The translations under genes and the position numbers were made by a program. From the NCBI GenBank assembly GCA_963800135.1, contig CAWCZR010000012.1, positions 1 through 64,000 on the forward strand: a stretch of DNA of 64,000 nt, written 5' to 3'. This DNA is from DASPSM01 sp963800135 (lineage in GTDB: Bacteria > Planctomycetota > Planctomycetia > Planctomycetales > Planctomycetaceae). The notes beneath the pieces were generated by a model. That model was not told the origin of the DNA. It made no database searches and saw only the letters and a list, made by a program, of their open reading frames with translations. Of this stretch, positions 52,549 to 61,742 are shown in pieces. Position 1 is the first letter of the stretch; each line of letters opens with the position of its first letter.

Positions 52549-55500
52549 GGCGGCCGGGAGCGCGGCGTCGACTCAGGGCCGTACGAATTGCGCCCGTGGG
52601 ACTCGCGACCGTGTTCTTCGCGGCCACGGCGTTGGCCAGCGCGGCCCGCGCTGCTGAGACGCCGTCCCCCGCGAAAGACGCCCCTCCCAAATCGCTCGAC
52701 CCGCGGCTCAAGATCGAGCTGTTTGCCGAGCAGCCGCAGATCGTCACGCCGACCGACCTGGCCGTCGACTACCAGGGCCGCGTCTGGGCGATCGAGTGCA
52801 ACACGCACTTTCGGCCGGCCGGCTACAAAGGCCATCCCACCGACCGCATCCTCGTCTTCACGCCCAAGCCCGAGGGCGGCCGGGCCGGCACACCGCAGGT
52901 CTTTGCCGACGGCTTCACCCACGCGATGAGCATCGCCGTGCCCTACAAGGACGGCGTGTACGTCGCCACGCGGCGGGAAGTTTTCCACCTGGTCGACAAG
53001 GACGGCGACGGCAAGGCGGATAAACGCCGCTCGATTTTGAAGCTGGAAACGAAGGGCGACTACCCGCACAACGGCCTGGCCGGCTTCGCCTTCGACGGCC
53101 TGGGCTACATGTACATTGGCCTGGGCGAAAACCTCGGGGCCGATTATCGGCTGGTCGGCACGGACGGCCGCGCGATTTCCGGCGGCGGCGAAGGAGGCAG
53201 CCTGTTCCGCTTCAAGCCGGACGGCACCGACCTCACGCTCTGGGCGACCGGCTTTTGGAATCCGCACGCCTCCTGTGTCGATGCGTTCGGCAACATGTTC
53301 ACGGTCGACAACGACCCGGACGATCGGCCGCCCTGCCGACTGCTGCACATCATCCCCGGCGGCGACTACGGCTACCGCTTCCGCAACGGCCGCCGCGGCA
53401 TTCACCCCTTCACGGCCTGGGACGGTGAACTGCCCGGCACGTTGCCGATGATGTGCGGGACGGGTGAGGCTCCGTCGGGAATCATCGCTTACGAATCGGA
53501 CGGATTCCCCGAAGAGTATCGCGGCAACCTGCTGGTCTCATCCTGGGGCGACCATCGCATCGATCGCTTTCGTCCGAAGGCCAAGGGAACGTCTTTCAGC
53601 GCGAAGCTCGAACCGCTGATTGTCGGCGGAGAGAATTTTCGGCCAGTCGGCGTCGCTCTTGCGCCCGATGGCTCCGTTTATTTCACGGACTGGGTGCTCA
53701 AAGACTACAACGTGCACGGCAAGGGGCGGATTTGGCGGATCGCCCCCACGGAGCCGAGCAAGAAGCCGGTCGAGGATCTGGCGGCGCTCGAAACGCTGCC
53801 CTTCGGAGCTCTGCGTGACAAGCTCCGCTCGCCTCGAATGGATATCCGCAGGCGCGCGGCTCGACTGCTCATTCAAAGTCGACCAAATGCGTTTGAAGGT
53901 CTGTCGCTTTCTTCGGACCGCCGATCGTGCGAGGAGACGTGGGCGACCCACTGGGGCGCGAACTCCGTTGCGAAGTGTGTGGCGCCGCCGCGCTCCAGCT
54001 TGAAGAACCCGGAAATACTGTGGTTGTGGCCCTTTGAGCCGTTCAACGACAGTGTTGGAGACGATTCGCTGCTTCAACGACTGAAGCACCCGTGGGACGT
54101 CAATCCATCATGCGTCCTCGCGAGCGTGAACCGACGGGATCCCCTACTCCCGAATGCGCCTCCGGCATTTCTGGGGCGGATCCTCGCCGGCGGCGATCGG
54201 TTTGTCTTTGCCGCAGTCGTCCAGGCCCTCACGGATGCTCCCGGCCTGGGGCCGCCAGAGCTGGCGAAACGGCTTCAACCTGAGCGGACGCCGTTCGAGC
54301 AGGTTCGACTCGCGTTGCTCTTAGCGGCCCGACGCAGCGATGGCGCTGGCTGGTCGGAAGCGGTGTTGCCGATCGCGTTTCGCGATCCCGATCCCCGCGT
54401 GCGATTCACGGCCATTCAGTGGGTCGGCGAAGGCCGGCTCGCTCAGTTTCGCGGTGAGATCGAACGAGAACTGGAGAACTCGAAAACAACGGCCGACCTG
54501 TTTGAGGCCTCGCTCGCCTCGATCGAAATGCTCGACGGCGTGAAGCGGAAGCCGGGGAACGAATTCTCGGGGGCTGACTACTCGCTCCGCCTGGCCTGCG
54601 ACGCGAAAGTCGCCGACAACGTGCGGGCGATGGCGCTCCGGATCGTGCCGCTCGATCACAAGAAGCTTTCGTTCGAGCAGCTCACGACCCTGATGAAAGA
54701 CGGTGGGCCGCTGTTGCGATTCGAGGCGCTGCGGACCTTTCGTAATCTGCCCTTCCTGCAAGGTCCCAAAATCGAACGGGAGCTGGCGCTCGACGAGCAC
54801 GCGGACAAAGCTCTTCGACTCGAGGCGATTGCCGGCCTCGCGATTGCGCTCGAGCGCGACGAGCACGATGCCGCCACCATCGCCGCGCTACGCCGGCTGT
54901 TGACCGGAGCCGACCCTGATCTCGCGGGCGAAGCTTTGCGAGCGCTGCGCCGCTCGGCTCGCAACCCCGACGTGCGCGCCGACCTCAAGGGCTTGTCGTC
55001 TCGCCTCGAAGCGCATCCGGCCCAGGGCGCAACGCACACGGTGGCTGACCAGGTCGCTGTGGCGTTGCGGTCCTCCGATCTGCTCGTGCCGAAAGAGCTC
55101 GCAGCGCTGACGACGCCGCGGCCGAATTCGGTCGACGACTGGATCCAGGTCGCGGCAGACGGCGGCGATCCCGAGGCCGGGCGTCGGCTGTTCGACTTTC
55201 CCAATTCGGTTGGTTGCTACCGCTGTCACACCGTGCACGGCCGCGGCGGCAAGATCGGGCCCGATCTCTCGATCATCGCCCGCGCTTCGGATCGCAAAAA
55301 GCTGGCGGAGTCAATTCTGCGGCCGGCCAAAGAGATCGCGCCGCAATATGCCACCTGGTCGTTCGTCATGCACGACGGAAAAACACTTTCCGGCGTCCTC
55401 GTCTCCGAAGATCGCGAGGGGCACGTCCGCATCGGCAGCGCCGACGGGCACATCACCGAGGTCCAGGCATCCGATATCGAAGAGCGCGTGGCGCAAAAAA

Positions 55501-55586
55501 CTTCGATTATGCCCGAGCGACTGACCGACCTGCTCACCGTCGGCGAGTTCCGCGATCTGATCGCCTTCCTGGCGACGCTGAAATAA
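52545..55586 (+). CDS. PVC-type membrane-bound dehydrogenase with cytochrome c domain
   Basis: GTG 52545 overlaps the preceding stop. 1013 residues: signal peptide (to about 37), a beta-propeller dehydrogenase-like domain (about 55-400) with 'PTDLAVDYQGRVWAIECNTH' and 'TGFWNPHASCVDAFGNMFTV', HEAT-like repeats (about 430-840) and a C-terminal heme-binding domain with Cys-Tyr-Arg-Cys-His in 'VGCYRCHTVHGRGGKIGPDL' near 888. This layout is nearly diagnostic of the PVC superphylum. Such proteins are thought to oxidise sugars or other alcohols and pass electrons to the heme. Coupling with the thioredoxin lipoprotein suggests assistance in folding or heme attachment. Confidence 0.9.
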   Translation: MRRPGARRRLRAVRIAPVGLATVFFAATALASAARAAETPSPAKDAPPKSLDPRLKIELFAEQPQIVTPTDLAVDYQGRVWAIECNTHFRPAGYKGHPTDRILVFTPKPEGGRAGTPQVFADGFTHAMSIAVPYKDGVYVATRREVFHLVDKDGDGKADKRRSILKLETKGDYPHNGLAGFAFDGLGYMYIGLGENLGADYRLVGTDGRAISGGGEGGSLFRFKPDGTDLTLWATGFWNPHASCVDAFGNMFTVDNDPDDRPPCRLLHIIPGGDYGYRFRNGRRGIHPFTAWDGELPGTLPMMCGTGEAPSGIIAYESDGFPEEYRGNLLVSSWGDHRIDRFRPKAKGTSFSAKLEPLIVGGENFRPVGVALAPDGSVYFTDWVLKDYNVHGKGRIWRIAPTEPSKKPVEDLAALETLPFGALRDKLRSPRMDIRRRAARLLIQSRPNAFEGLSLSSDRRSCEETWATHWGANSVAKCVAPPRSSLKNPEILWLWPFEPFNDSVGDDSLLQRLKHPWDVNPSCVLASVNRRDPLLPNAPPAFLGRILAGGDRFVFAAVVQALTDAPGLGPPELAKRLQPERTPFEQVRLALLLAARRSDGAGWSEAVLPIAFRDPDPRVRFTAIQWVGEGRLAQFRGEIERELENSKTTADLFEASLASIEMLDGVKRKPGNEFSGADYSLRLACDAKVADNVRAMALRIVPLDHKKLSFEQLTTLMKDGGPLLRFEALRTFRNLPFLQGPKIERELALDEHADKALRLEAIAGLAIALERDEHDAATIAALRRLLTGADPDLAGEALRALRRSARNPDVRADLKGLSSRLEAHPAQGATHTVADQVAVALRSSDLLVPKELAALTTPRPNSVDDWIQVAADGGDPEAGRRLFDFPNSVGCYRCHTVHGRGGKIGPDLSIIARASDRKKLAESILRPAKEIAPQYATWSFVMHDGKTLSGVLVSEDREGHVRIGSADGHITEVQASDIEERVAQKTSIMPERLTDLLTVGEFRDLIAFLATLK

Positions 55587-55883
55587 TCGTTAACCTCGGT
55601 GTCTTTTTCTGCCTTCGCGTCTTTGCGGCCGCCGTCGCTCATCGACTGACAGAACGCGCGTTCAGACATTGGCCAGTGGCTCGGTGCGGCCGGAACTTCC
55701 CCCCCATTCGGAACCGCTTGCCTGAGATCTTGGGCGAAATCTCGCGTCCGATTTCCAAACGAGCACTATCGTTGTAGCGATGTCGCGTCGCAACGCGATG
55801 GGGCAGCCGTGCGGGAGCGTCCACACGGCCGCACCGGAAGTCCGCCAGCGGGCCTTCGGGTTCGGTTGAGCGCAGAGTAGACG

Positions 55884-56361
55884 ATGTTTGGATTTTTGTT
55901 TCATAAACGGCGCGACGAGGTCATGCGGGTGCTGCATGGCCGCGTGAACCGTGCGCACGCACGGGCCATCGCGGTGCAGAATATCCGTGGCGCAGACCCG
56001 GCAGATCTTCAACGAGGTCGTCTGGGCCCTGCCCTGCGAATCGCCGGAAAAGGCCGACTTCTCGCAGCTGTTCCCCGCCATCTGCCGCGACTTGTGCACG
56101 CAGGGCATCGGCATCTTCGTCACCACGCCGGTGACCGAGCCGCACATGATCATCGGCCTGCGGGACGAATCGGAGCCGCGCTTCCTGTCCTGCACGGTGA
56201 AGCACATTTCGTCGCTGGGGTACGGCTTTTATCATGTCGGCCTCTTTCCCGACGAAGTGATGAGCCTCAGCCGCGAGCAGATCAAGGCGATGTGCCAGGC
56301 GCTGGAGCGTTACACGGACGAGGAAGCCTGCTGCCAGGTTCCCGCCGCCGCCGCGACGTAA
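55884..56361 (+). CDS. Conserved-looking protein, one frameshift
   Basis: ATG 55884 begins 'MFGFLFHKRRDEVMRVLHGR' in one frame; from about 55985 the coding resumes one base over as 'VAQTRQIFNEVVWALPCESP' and continues through 'AICRDLCTQGIGIFVTTPVT' to 56361. Joined length is about 158 residues. The middle looks like a compact alpha/beta domain without membrane segments; the C-terminus has two adjacent Cys ('EEACCQVP'). I do not recognise the family, though a PilZ-like small domain cannot be ruled out. Alone in its unit. Confidence 0.5.
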
Positions 56362-56680
56362 GCGGACGCGCTGAGTTCGCCCGCTCACGCGCGAGCCACT
56401 CTCACAGCGCCTCAGGGCGATACTGTCCGGTAATCCAAAGTGTGTACTTGCACCGCCCTCGCTGAGCTTCGGGTTAGTGAACGCAATAACCAACCGGCAG
56501 CGTGAAGCGAGGGCTCTTCGATTCGCCTCGAATTTGCCGGAACGTCGCACGCCGCATCGCCACGAGGGCCAGCGCGACGACCGATTCGCACAACGCAGCG
56601 CAAACGAGCGCGCGGCAAGAGATGCGAAGTAGCAGGCGCTCAGGAAGAGGCGCGCGAGAACTGGGGGCCGCTGGCCGGTC
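56362..56680. other. Gap before rplU with a dispersed repeat
   Basis: No gene; in particular no rpmA (L27), which normally follows rplU. A repeat at 56456-56520 is described separately. Confidence 0.5.
56456..56520. repeat. Dispersed imperfect-palindrome repeat, copy A
   Basis: Starts CCCTCGCTGAGCTTCGGGTT and ends AGCGAGGGCTCTTCG. A related copy at 61982-62048 shares the ends and the inner ACCAACCG; the two differ by indels. Arms CCCTCGCT/AGCGAGGG allow a hairpin. Confidence 0.6.
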
Positions 56681-57031
56681 CTACTTCTTCTCGTTCTCGG
56701 CCTTCTTCAGCCCGGGCACTTTGATCGCCGTCACGATCACCGACGTGTAGTGCTGGCGGTGGCCGGTGTGGCGCCGCGAATTCTTGCGCTTGCGGAACTT
56801 GCCGATCTCAAGCTTGGGCCCGTTGACCTTCGGTCGCACGACGGTCGCTTCGACGAGCGCGCCCGAGATCGCCGGGGTGCCGATCGAGCTGGGGCCGCCG
56901 CCGTTGGCCAAAAGCACCTGCTCGAACTTGATCGCGGCGCCGGCTTCGACCCCTTCGCGATAGTCGATCAGAAAAGTTTCCCCTTCCTGGATACGAAACT
57001 GGCGGCCGCTTTCGGCAATGACTGCAAACAT
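56681..57031 (-). CDS. rplU: 50S ribosomal protein L21
   Basis: ATG 57031 starts 'MFAVIAESGRQFRIQEGETF', the standard L21 opening, followed by 'VLLANGGGPSSIGTPAISGA' and the signature 'RHTGHRQHYTSVIVTAI' near 92-108. 116 residues, slightly longer than E. coli (103), with a Lys-rich tail. It binds 23S rRNA in the large subunit. The usual rpmA partner is absent downstream, and upstream (57032-57383) there is only an intergenic stretch. Confidence 0.95.
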   Translation of the reverse strand: MFAVIAESGRQFRIQEGETFLIDYREGVEAGAAIKFEQVLLANGGGPSSIGTPAISGALVEATVVRPKVNGPKLEIGKFRKRKNSRRHTGHRQHYTSVIVTAIKVPGLKKAENEKK

Positions 57032-57383
57032 GGCTTTTCGATCGTTTCTGGTCGTCCGGAGAAATGGTCCGGCAGGGTCGTCCAGGAGGGCAAGATCCGG
57101 CAACATTGGGCCGGCTCAACCGTCCTACAGGGAGTCACACATTGTAGCGGCTTCCCCGCGAGCTTCAATGCGACCCGACCGGGTGGGCGCGGCCGCCGCC
57201 CGAGGTTCGGGGAGCCGACGGTCACGGCCTCGCCGTCACAGTTTCCCAGGGAGACGGCGACACCGCCGGGGGCCGGCAACCCGACAAAAAAGAACGGGTT
57301 CGCTCGCCAGAAGTCTGCGAGCGAACCCGTTATCGTTCCAGAACCAAGCGTCTGCACGGGGCAGACACCGGGTCGCGACGGCA
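57032..57383. other. Intergenic region upstream of rplU
   Basis: No gene is supported. An 18-base inverted repeat GGGTTCGCTCGCAGA-type is visible around 57296-57331 (GTTCGCTCGC…GCGAGCGAAC), a possible terminator of the Cys-rich gene upstream (stop 57384) on the minus strand. Confidence 0.45.
57300..57329 (-). terminator. Hairpin after the Cys/His-rich gene
   Basis: GGTTCGCTCGC (57298-57308) and GCGAGCGAACC (57317-57327) are exact complements around an eight-base loop; on the minus strand the hairpin runs into CGTTCTTTTTTGTC, a T-tract. This matches a rho-independent terminator for the gene ending at 57384. Confidence 0.65.
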
Positions 57384-57849
57384 CTAGGCCTTCGGCTTCG
57401 GAGCCGGCTCTTCCGGGGGAGGAGCAGGAGCAGCCTGGACCGGGGCGTGTGACGGGGCCATGACGCCAGGAGCACCGCAGAGACGGCGCGGCCGGAACCG
57501 CACAGCTCGGAGCATAGGAGGCACCACAGCAGGTCGCAGCCGGAGCCGCACAGGTCGGCGCACAGCTGCTGCAGGCCATCGGGGCCGGAGCAGCGCAGCT
57601 CGCCATAACCGGCGCACCGCAACCGCCGCAGCCACCGCTGTAGCCGCAACCGCAGCCGTGGTGGTGGACATGGCAGTGGTGGACGTGGTGGTGGCAGCCA
57701 CAGCCGCCGCCGCAACCGCCGTAGCTGGCGCCGCAACCGCCGCCGCAGCCACCGTCGAACGAGAACAGGCTAGCAGACGCCGGGCTTGGTCCAGCGACCA
57801 AGAGCGCCGCTCCGGCCACGATGGCCAGAAGCAAAGTCTTGCGAAGCAT
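57384..57849 (-). CDS. Secreted Gly/Cys/His-rich protein, one frameshift
   Basis: ATG 57849 follows AGGAG. A signal peptide ('LLLAIVAGAALLVAGPSPAS') leads to a remarkable mature segment: alternating Gly-Gly-Cys runs, a His block ('CHHHVHHCHVHHHGCGCG') and then Cys/Ala/Pro repeats. One base shift near 57490 joins the end 'APGVMAPSHAPVQAAP' to 'PKPKA' at 57384; about 155 residues. The composition suggests metal binding (Zn, Cu, Ni) or a disulfide-linked surface layer; no known family is recognised. Similar Cys-rich exported proteins have been reported as planctomycete wall components, which is only an analogy. Confidence 0.7.
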
Positions 57850-58332
57850 CAGCGATCTCCTCATCTTTTGAAGTTTTGAGACGCGTAAACTCGGTGGAAC
57901 ATCTTCTGCCCCAGGAAGCCCGACGACTTGTGCCGCCGTGTTCCGGGCGTCTATCAAAAAGTCCGGCTCGGAACCGCAAATCGCGCGCCCGGCAATCGGC
58001 GTAATCTGCGATATCTATGCCGAGGGAGCGCTGTGAAAATGCGGAGTCTGTAAAAGCTTTGCCGACGACCGCATCCAAAATAACAATGCCCATCCGCTTG
58101 TCAAACCATAAAGACCCAAAAATCCTAGGGTTTTCGCGCCTCGGTCAACTGCCAGCCAGATTGCCTATTTTAAACCCAGGCGACTTGTTTTGAGACCAAG
58201 CGGGCCTCTTGCCCAGCTTGCAGGACTACGACTAAATGGAGAAACGGATCGTCGCTCGCCGCAAGTCACCGTGCGTCGCTCCGCGCGGCGATCATTCACT
58301 AACCAAGTTGGTCTTTCGACAGCGACTGTCTG
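57850..58332. other. Intergenic, divergent promoters
   Basis: No gene is seen. The AT-rich part near 58075-58140 may hold the FolP or Cys-rich promoter; no motif is assigned. Confidence 0.4.
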
Positions 58333-59256
58333 ATGCCCCTTGAGTCTGCTCTCCCTTCCTTCGCTCCGCTGGCATGGAGGTTCCGCGAGCAGACTTGGCA
58401 ACTTGGGGGGTTTCCCAGGTTAATGGGCATTGTGAACGTCACGCCCGACAGCTTTTCGGACGGCGGCCAATTTCTCGACCCGGCCCGGGCCGTTTTCCAG
58501 TCTTTGCAGCTCGTTGCCGACGGTGCCGACCTATTGGACATCGGCGGCGAGTCGACGCGCCCCGGCGCGACGCCCGTGTCGGCCGACGAAGAAATCCGCC
58601 GCGTCGTCCCCGTCATTGCGGAAGTCGCACGGCGCACGCCGGTCCCTATTTCGATCGACACCACCAAGGCGGACGTCGCCCGGCGGGCGCTCGACGCCGG
58701 GGCCGCGATCGTCAACGACATCTCGGGACTACGATTCGACCCGGAAATGGCACCGGTCTGCGCCGCCGCGCAGGCGGGCGTCGTCTGCATGCACATGCAG
58801 GGGACGCCGCAAACCATGCAGTACGACCCGCGTTACGCGGACGTCGTGGGCGAGATTTCCGCTTATCTGGCCGAGCGCCTGGCCGCCTTGGCGGAGCGTG
58901 GAATCGAGCGGGAGCGAGTGGTGCTCGATCCGGGCATCGGCTTCGGCAAGACCCCCGCGCACAACTTGGCGATCCTCGAGCAGATCAGCCGTTTTCGCGC
59001 GCTGGGTCGCCCGATCTTAATTGGCCATTCGCGGAAGCGGTTTCTCTCGAAGATCGTCGGCCGCAAGCTCGACGAAGTCTCCGCCGCGACGATTGGCGTG
59101 GCCGTGGCGTCGGCCCTGAACGGCGCCGACTTGCTCCGCGTTCACGATGTGCGGGCCACGCGCAACGCGCTAACCGCCTGCTGGACGGTGCTCGGCCGCC
59201 CGCTCCCGGCAAGTGCGACCGCCGTCCCGGAAGCTCCGTCGGCGCCGTCGCCCTAA
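58333..59256 (+). CDS. folP: Dihydropteroate synthase
   Basis: 307 residues. 'LMGIVNVTPDSFSDGGQFLD' (30-49) binds pABA/pterin; 'LLDIGGESTRPGATPVSADE' near 66 is the second signature; 'VVLDPGIGFGKTPAHNLAIL' near 197 and 'ILIGHSRKRFLSKIVGRKL' near 230 the phosphate and pABA loops. It joins p-aminobenzoate to the pterin in folate synthesis. An N-terminal extension of about 28 residues and a C-terminal Pro/Ala tail are additions. The organism therefore runs folate and H4MPT in parallel. The stop is 61 bases before the convergent HTTM gene. Confidence 0.95.
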   Translation: MPLESALPSFAPLAWRFREQTWQLGGFPRLMGIVNVTPDSFSDGGQFLDPARAVFQSLQLVADGADLLDIGGESTRPGATPVSADEEIRRVVPVIAEVARRTPVPISIDTTKADVARRALDAGAAIVNDISGLRFDPEMAPVCAAAQAGVVCMHMQGTPQTMQYDPRYADVVGEISAYLAERLAALAERGIERERVVLDPGIGFGKTPAHNLAILEQISRFRALGRPILIGHSRKRFLSKIVGRKLDEVSAATIGVAVASALNGADLLRVHDVRATRNALTACWTVLGRPLPASATAVPEAPSAPSP

Positions 59257-59317
59257 CAACCGCCGACACCCGCGCCGACGCGAACGACCTGAGATCGCGT
59301 CAGGAGCGTCCGGAACT

Positions 59318-60970
59318 TCAATTGGCCATGCAGGCCGCCGTGCCGTGCCGCGGCAGGACGGTGATCGGCCGCCGCATGATTTCTTCGTCGGCGATCTTGA
59401 GCACGAGAGAGTACTTGCCCGGCGCGATGCAGTCGCCCAGGCTGTAATAGAAGAGGGCCCGCAGCATTTCGCAGGAGAGGAACAGGCCGTTGGTCTCGAC
59501 CACGCGGTTCTCCGAGTCGTGCAGGTTGCACTGAATCCACATGTTTTCGTGCGGCGGAATCAGTCCGCACTGCGCCCGTACGGTTTCTCCCTGGCGGAAC
59601 GTGGTGCGGCGATCGAGCAGGCAGCCGCCGACGAAGACCGAGCCGATGTCGAAATTCAGCACCTTGTCCTCATTCGCGATGCGGCGGTCGGGCGCCAGCA
59701 GCTGGGCGGCCTCCTCCATCGGGAGTTCTGGGAGCTGGTAGGGACCTTCGGGGCGATGCAGGCCGAAGCGATCGAGCTTGTACTCCAGCGCGACGCCGCT
59801 CACGCCCGTGGTGACCAGCGCAGCGGCGAAAATGCCTCGGCTCCAAGCCGGGTTCACCGTCGGCAGGGCTTCGCCGAAAGACGCGGCCAGACCGCGCAGC
59901 GATGGCCCCAAGCGATTGGCAATCCAGTTCCGCAAGTCGGTCGCCTTACGGCCGAACCACTCGATCTGCCCGTCGGTGGCAAAGGCCGGGTAAGCCGACA
60001 CGCAGATCATCGGGAAGATGAACAGGCCGAGGGTCAAACAGGTCATCAGGTGGAAGAACGCCCCCAGCGCCAGCACGAAGGTGCGGAGCATCGGCTTCCA
60101 GACGATAAACAGGAACAGCAGCTCCCAGATTGCCGTGAAGTAAGCGCCCACGACCAGGATCGCCGGATGCAGCGCCAGCGAACCACCCAGAAAATTCGGC
60201 GTGTGGATCGTGGAGAGCATCCAGGTTTGCAGGTGCTCGCCTGTAAAGTAGCCGCGGACCTGAAGCTTGGTGACCGCCGCGCTAAAGTAGACCGTCGCCA
60301 GCACGAGCTGGATCAGCCGGCGGGGCCAGCGGGCGCCCAGCGGCGGAGCGGGCAGCTGATCGGGCGACACTCCCTGGCGGAGCAGCCGTCGCCGCGCGAG
60401 CCAGCTATCGATCGACCAGACCGACCCGCACTGCGTGAAGCAAAGCAAGATCAGAAAGTGGGAGGCAATGGCCGACGATTTGTTCAACGTCGAGAGGATG
60501 TCGAGCATGTTCAGGTACGTGTAACCTGTCGCCGCCAGCACCAGCGACAGCCGCGTGCACCAGCCCAAGCACGTCGTGACGAGGGCCAGAATGACCACGC
60601 TGTGAATGGCGACGGCGGCCGTCCCGTTGGGCTCGAGCCACGGGCACGGATAGCCGTAGATGCTCCAGAGCGAGATGCCCGAGCCGTCGGTCGAAAAAAT
60701 CTCGCGCGAATAGTACCAGCGGTAGGCGGTGGGAAAGAGGATTGCGAACGCCAGGCAGATGCGGACGAGCGCCAGGCGATAAGGCGTCTCGGTGCCGTGA
60801 AAGAAATCGCGAACCGCGGCGACAAACCCGGAACTGCTGGCGGTGGCGCTGTCTGCGATCGAGCAGTCGACAGTCGCGCTGCCCATTGTTGAGCGGTCGA
60901 CCGCGCTCGCGTCAGTCGGCTCGGCGAATTCTGCGACGGATGCCAGGGGAGCGGTTGGGATGGCGGTCAT
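59318..60970 (-). CDS. HTTM-domain membrane protein (gamma-carboxylase-like)
   Basis: 550 residues from ATG 60970. After a Ser/Thr-rich tail (1-55), helices run from 62 to about 345 with the HTTM (horizontally transferred transmembrane) block 'YRLALVRICLAFAILFPTAY' through 'LIQLVLATVYFSAAVTKLQV' and 'WELLFLFIVWKPMLRTFV'. The last 190 residues are an extracytoplasmic beta-rich domain. Related to vitamin-K-dependent gamma-glutamyl carboxylase, but the bacterial HTTM members are of unknown function. Directly downstream (103 bases) of a partner gene (61074-61742), so both likely form a membrane complex. Confidence 0.8.
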   Translation of the reverse strand: MTAIPTAPLASVAEFAEPTDASAVDRSTMGSATVDCSIADSATASSSGFVAAVRDFFHGTETPYRLALVRICLAFAILFPTAYRWYYSREIFSTDGSGISLWSIYGYPCPWLEPNGTAAVAIHSVVILALVTTCLGWCTRLSLVLAATGYTYLNMLDILSTLNKSSAIASHFLILLCFTQCGSVWSIDSWLARRRLLRQGVSPDQLPAPPLGARWPRRLIQLVLATVYFSAAVTKLQVRGYFTGEHLQTWMLSTIHTPNFLGGSLALHPAILVVGAYFTAIWELLFLFIVWKPMLRTFVLALGAFFHLMTCLTLGLFIFPMICVSAYPAFATDGQIEWFGRKATDLRNWIANRLGPSLRGLAASFGEALPTVNPAWSRGIFAAALVTTGVSGVALEYKLDRFGLHRPEGPYQLPELPMEEAAQLLAPDRRIANEDKVLNFDIGSVFVGGCLLDRRTTFRQGETVRAQCGLIPPHENMWIQCNLHDSENRVVETNGLFLSCEMLRALFYYSLGDCIAPGKYSLVLKIADEEIMRRPITVLPRHGTAACMAN

Positions 60971-61073
60971 CGGTGGTTCCACAGTCCAAAAACGGCGAAG
61001 GCTTGAGTGTCGAGCGATAGAGCGCGGTGCTTGGGGCAATCGATCGAAAGTGAGAACACTGGCTGAACTGCTG

Positions 61074-61742
61074 TTATTCGGCGACGGGCGTGCCGACGCG
61101 CTGGAAGTTTGCCGCTGAGTAACCGTCGCCGCCATAGCCGCCCGCTCCGGGCGCTTGGACGGCCGACCAGACGAAGGGCCGATTCTGAGTGGCGTCCTGG
61201 ACCAGTCGCGGGTTGTCGATGATCGACAAGTTTGCCTGGTACTGCAGCCAGGTCGGCGCCCCGGTGAGGATTTGCCCCCCGTCGGCGCTGAGAATCATTC
61301 GGGTGTGGGAGTAGATGCGGTCCGGCTTCGGCTTCAGGTAATAGGCCTCGTACTGGGCGTCGGGCAGGTTGAATTTCTTCGGGTACTCCTGCTCGATGGC
61401 GAAGATCCGCAGGATCGGCTCGTGCTGCGTGTGAATCAGGCCGGGCCGCGCCAGGAGGCGGCCGTACTCGAACATCTGGTCGTAGCATTGCCGTGAGAGG
61501 CGATCGCTATAGGGATGAAATTCGCCCCACGGTCCGGGCGAAAGCTGGTAGTACCGGCCGCTCTCTCCTTCGCCGATCACCTGCATCTTGCAGTCGTAGC
61601 CCGACCAGCCGCCGTACATGTCGAACGTCAAGAAGTAGAGCGGCGGAAAGAAGAAGCGGACCTGCGTGGCAACACACAAAAAGCCGACCACCAGGGCGGC
61701 CAGATAGCCGCCGATGCCCGCATTGACGATCCATCGCTTCAT
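61074..61742 (-). CDS. Membrane-anchored partner of the HTTM protein
   Basis: ATG 61742 gives 222 residues. A signal-anchor ('NAGIGGYLAALVVGFLCVAT') at 6-25 is followed by an extracytoplasmic domain rich in Tyr, Trp and Gly ('FDMYGGWSGYDCKMQVIGEG', 'HEPILRIFAIEQEYPKKFNL'). No catalytic motif or known family. It always sits on the same strand just upstream of the HTTM gene here, and both have similar extracytoplasmic character, so I infer a two-component envelope system. The start at 61742 is preferred over 61763 because it begins the anchor. Confidence 0.65.
   Translation of the reverse strand: MKRWIVNAGIGGYLAALVVGFLCVATQVRFFFPPLYFLTFDMYGGWSGYDCKMQVIGEGESGRYYQLSPGPWGEFHPYSDRLSRQCYDQMFEYGRLLARPGLIHTQHEPILRIFAIEQEYPKKFNLPDAQYEAYYLKPKPDRIYSHTRMILSADGGQILTGAPTWLQYQANLSIIDNPRLVQDATQNRPFVWSAVQAPGAGGYGGDGYSAANFQRVGTPVAE

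Noticed and set aside
59213..60892. Long plus-strand frame of 559 codons
   Set aside because: It is antisense to the HTTM gene, has no recognisable domain and a composition dominated by Arg, Gln and Ala as expected of a GC-rich shadow frame.
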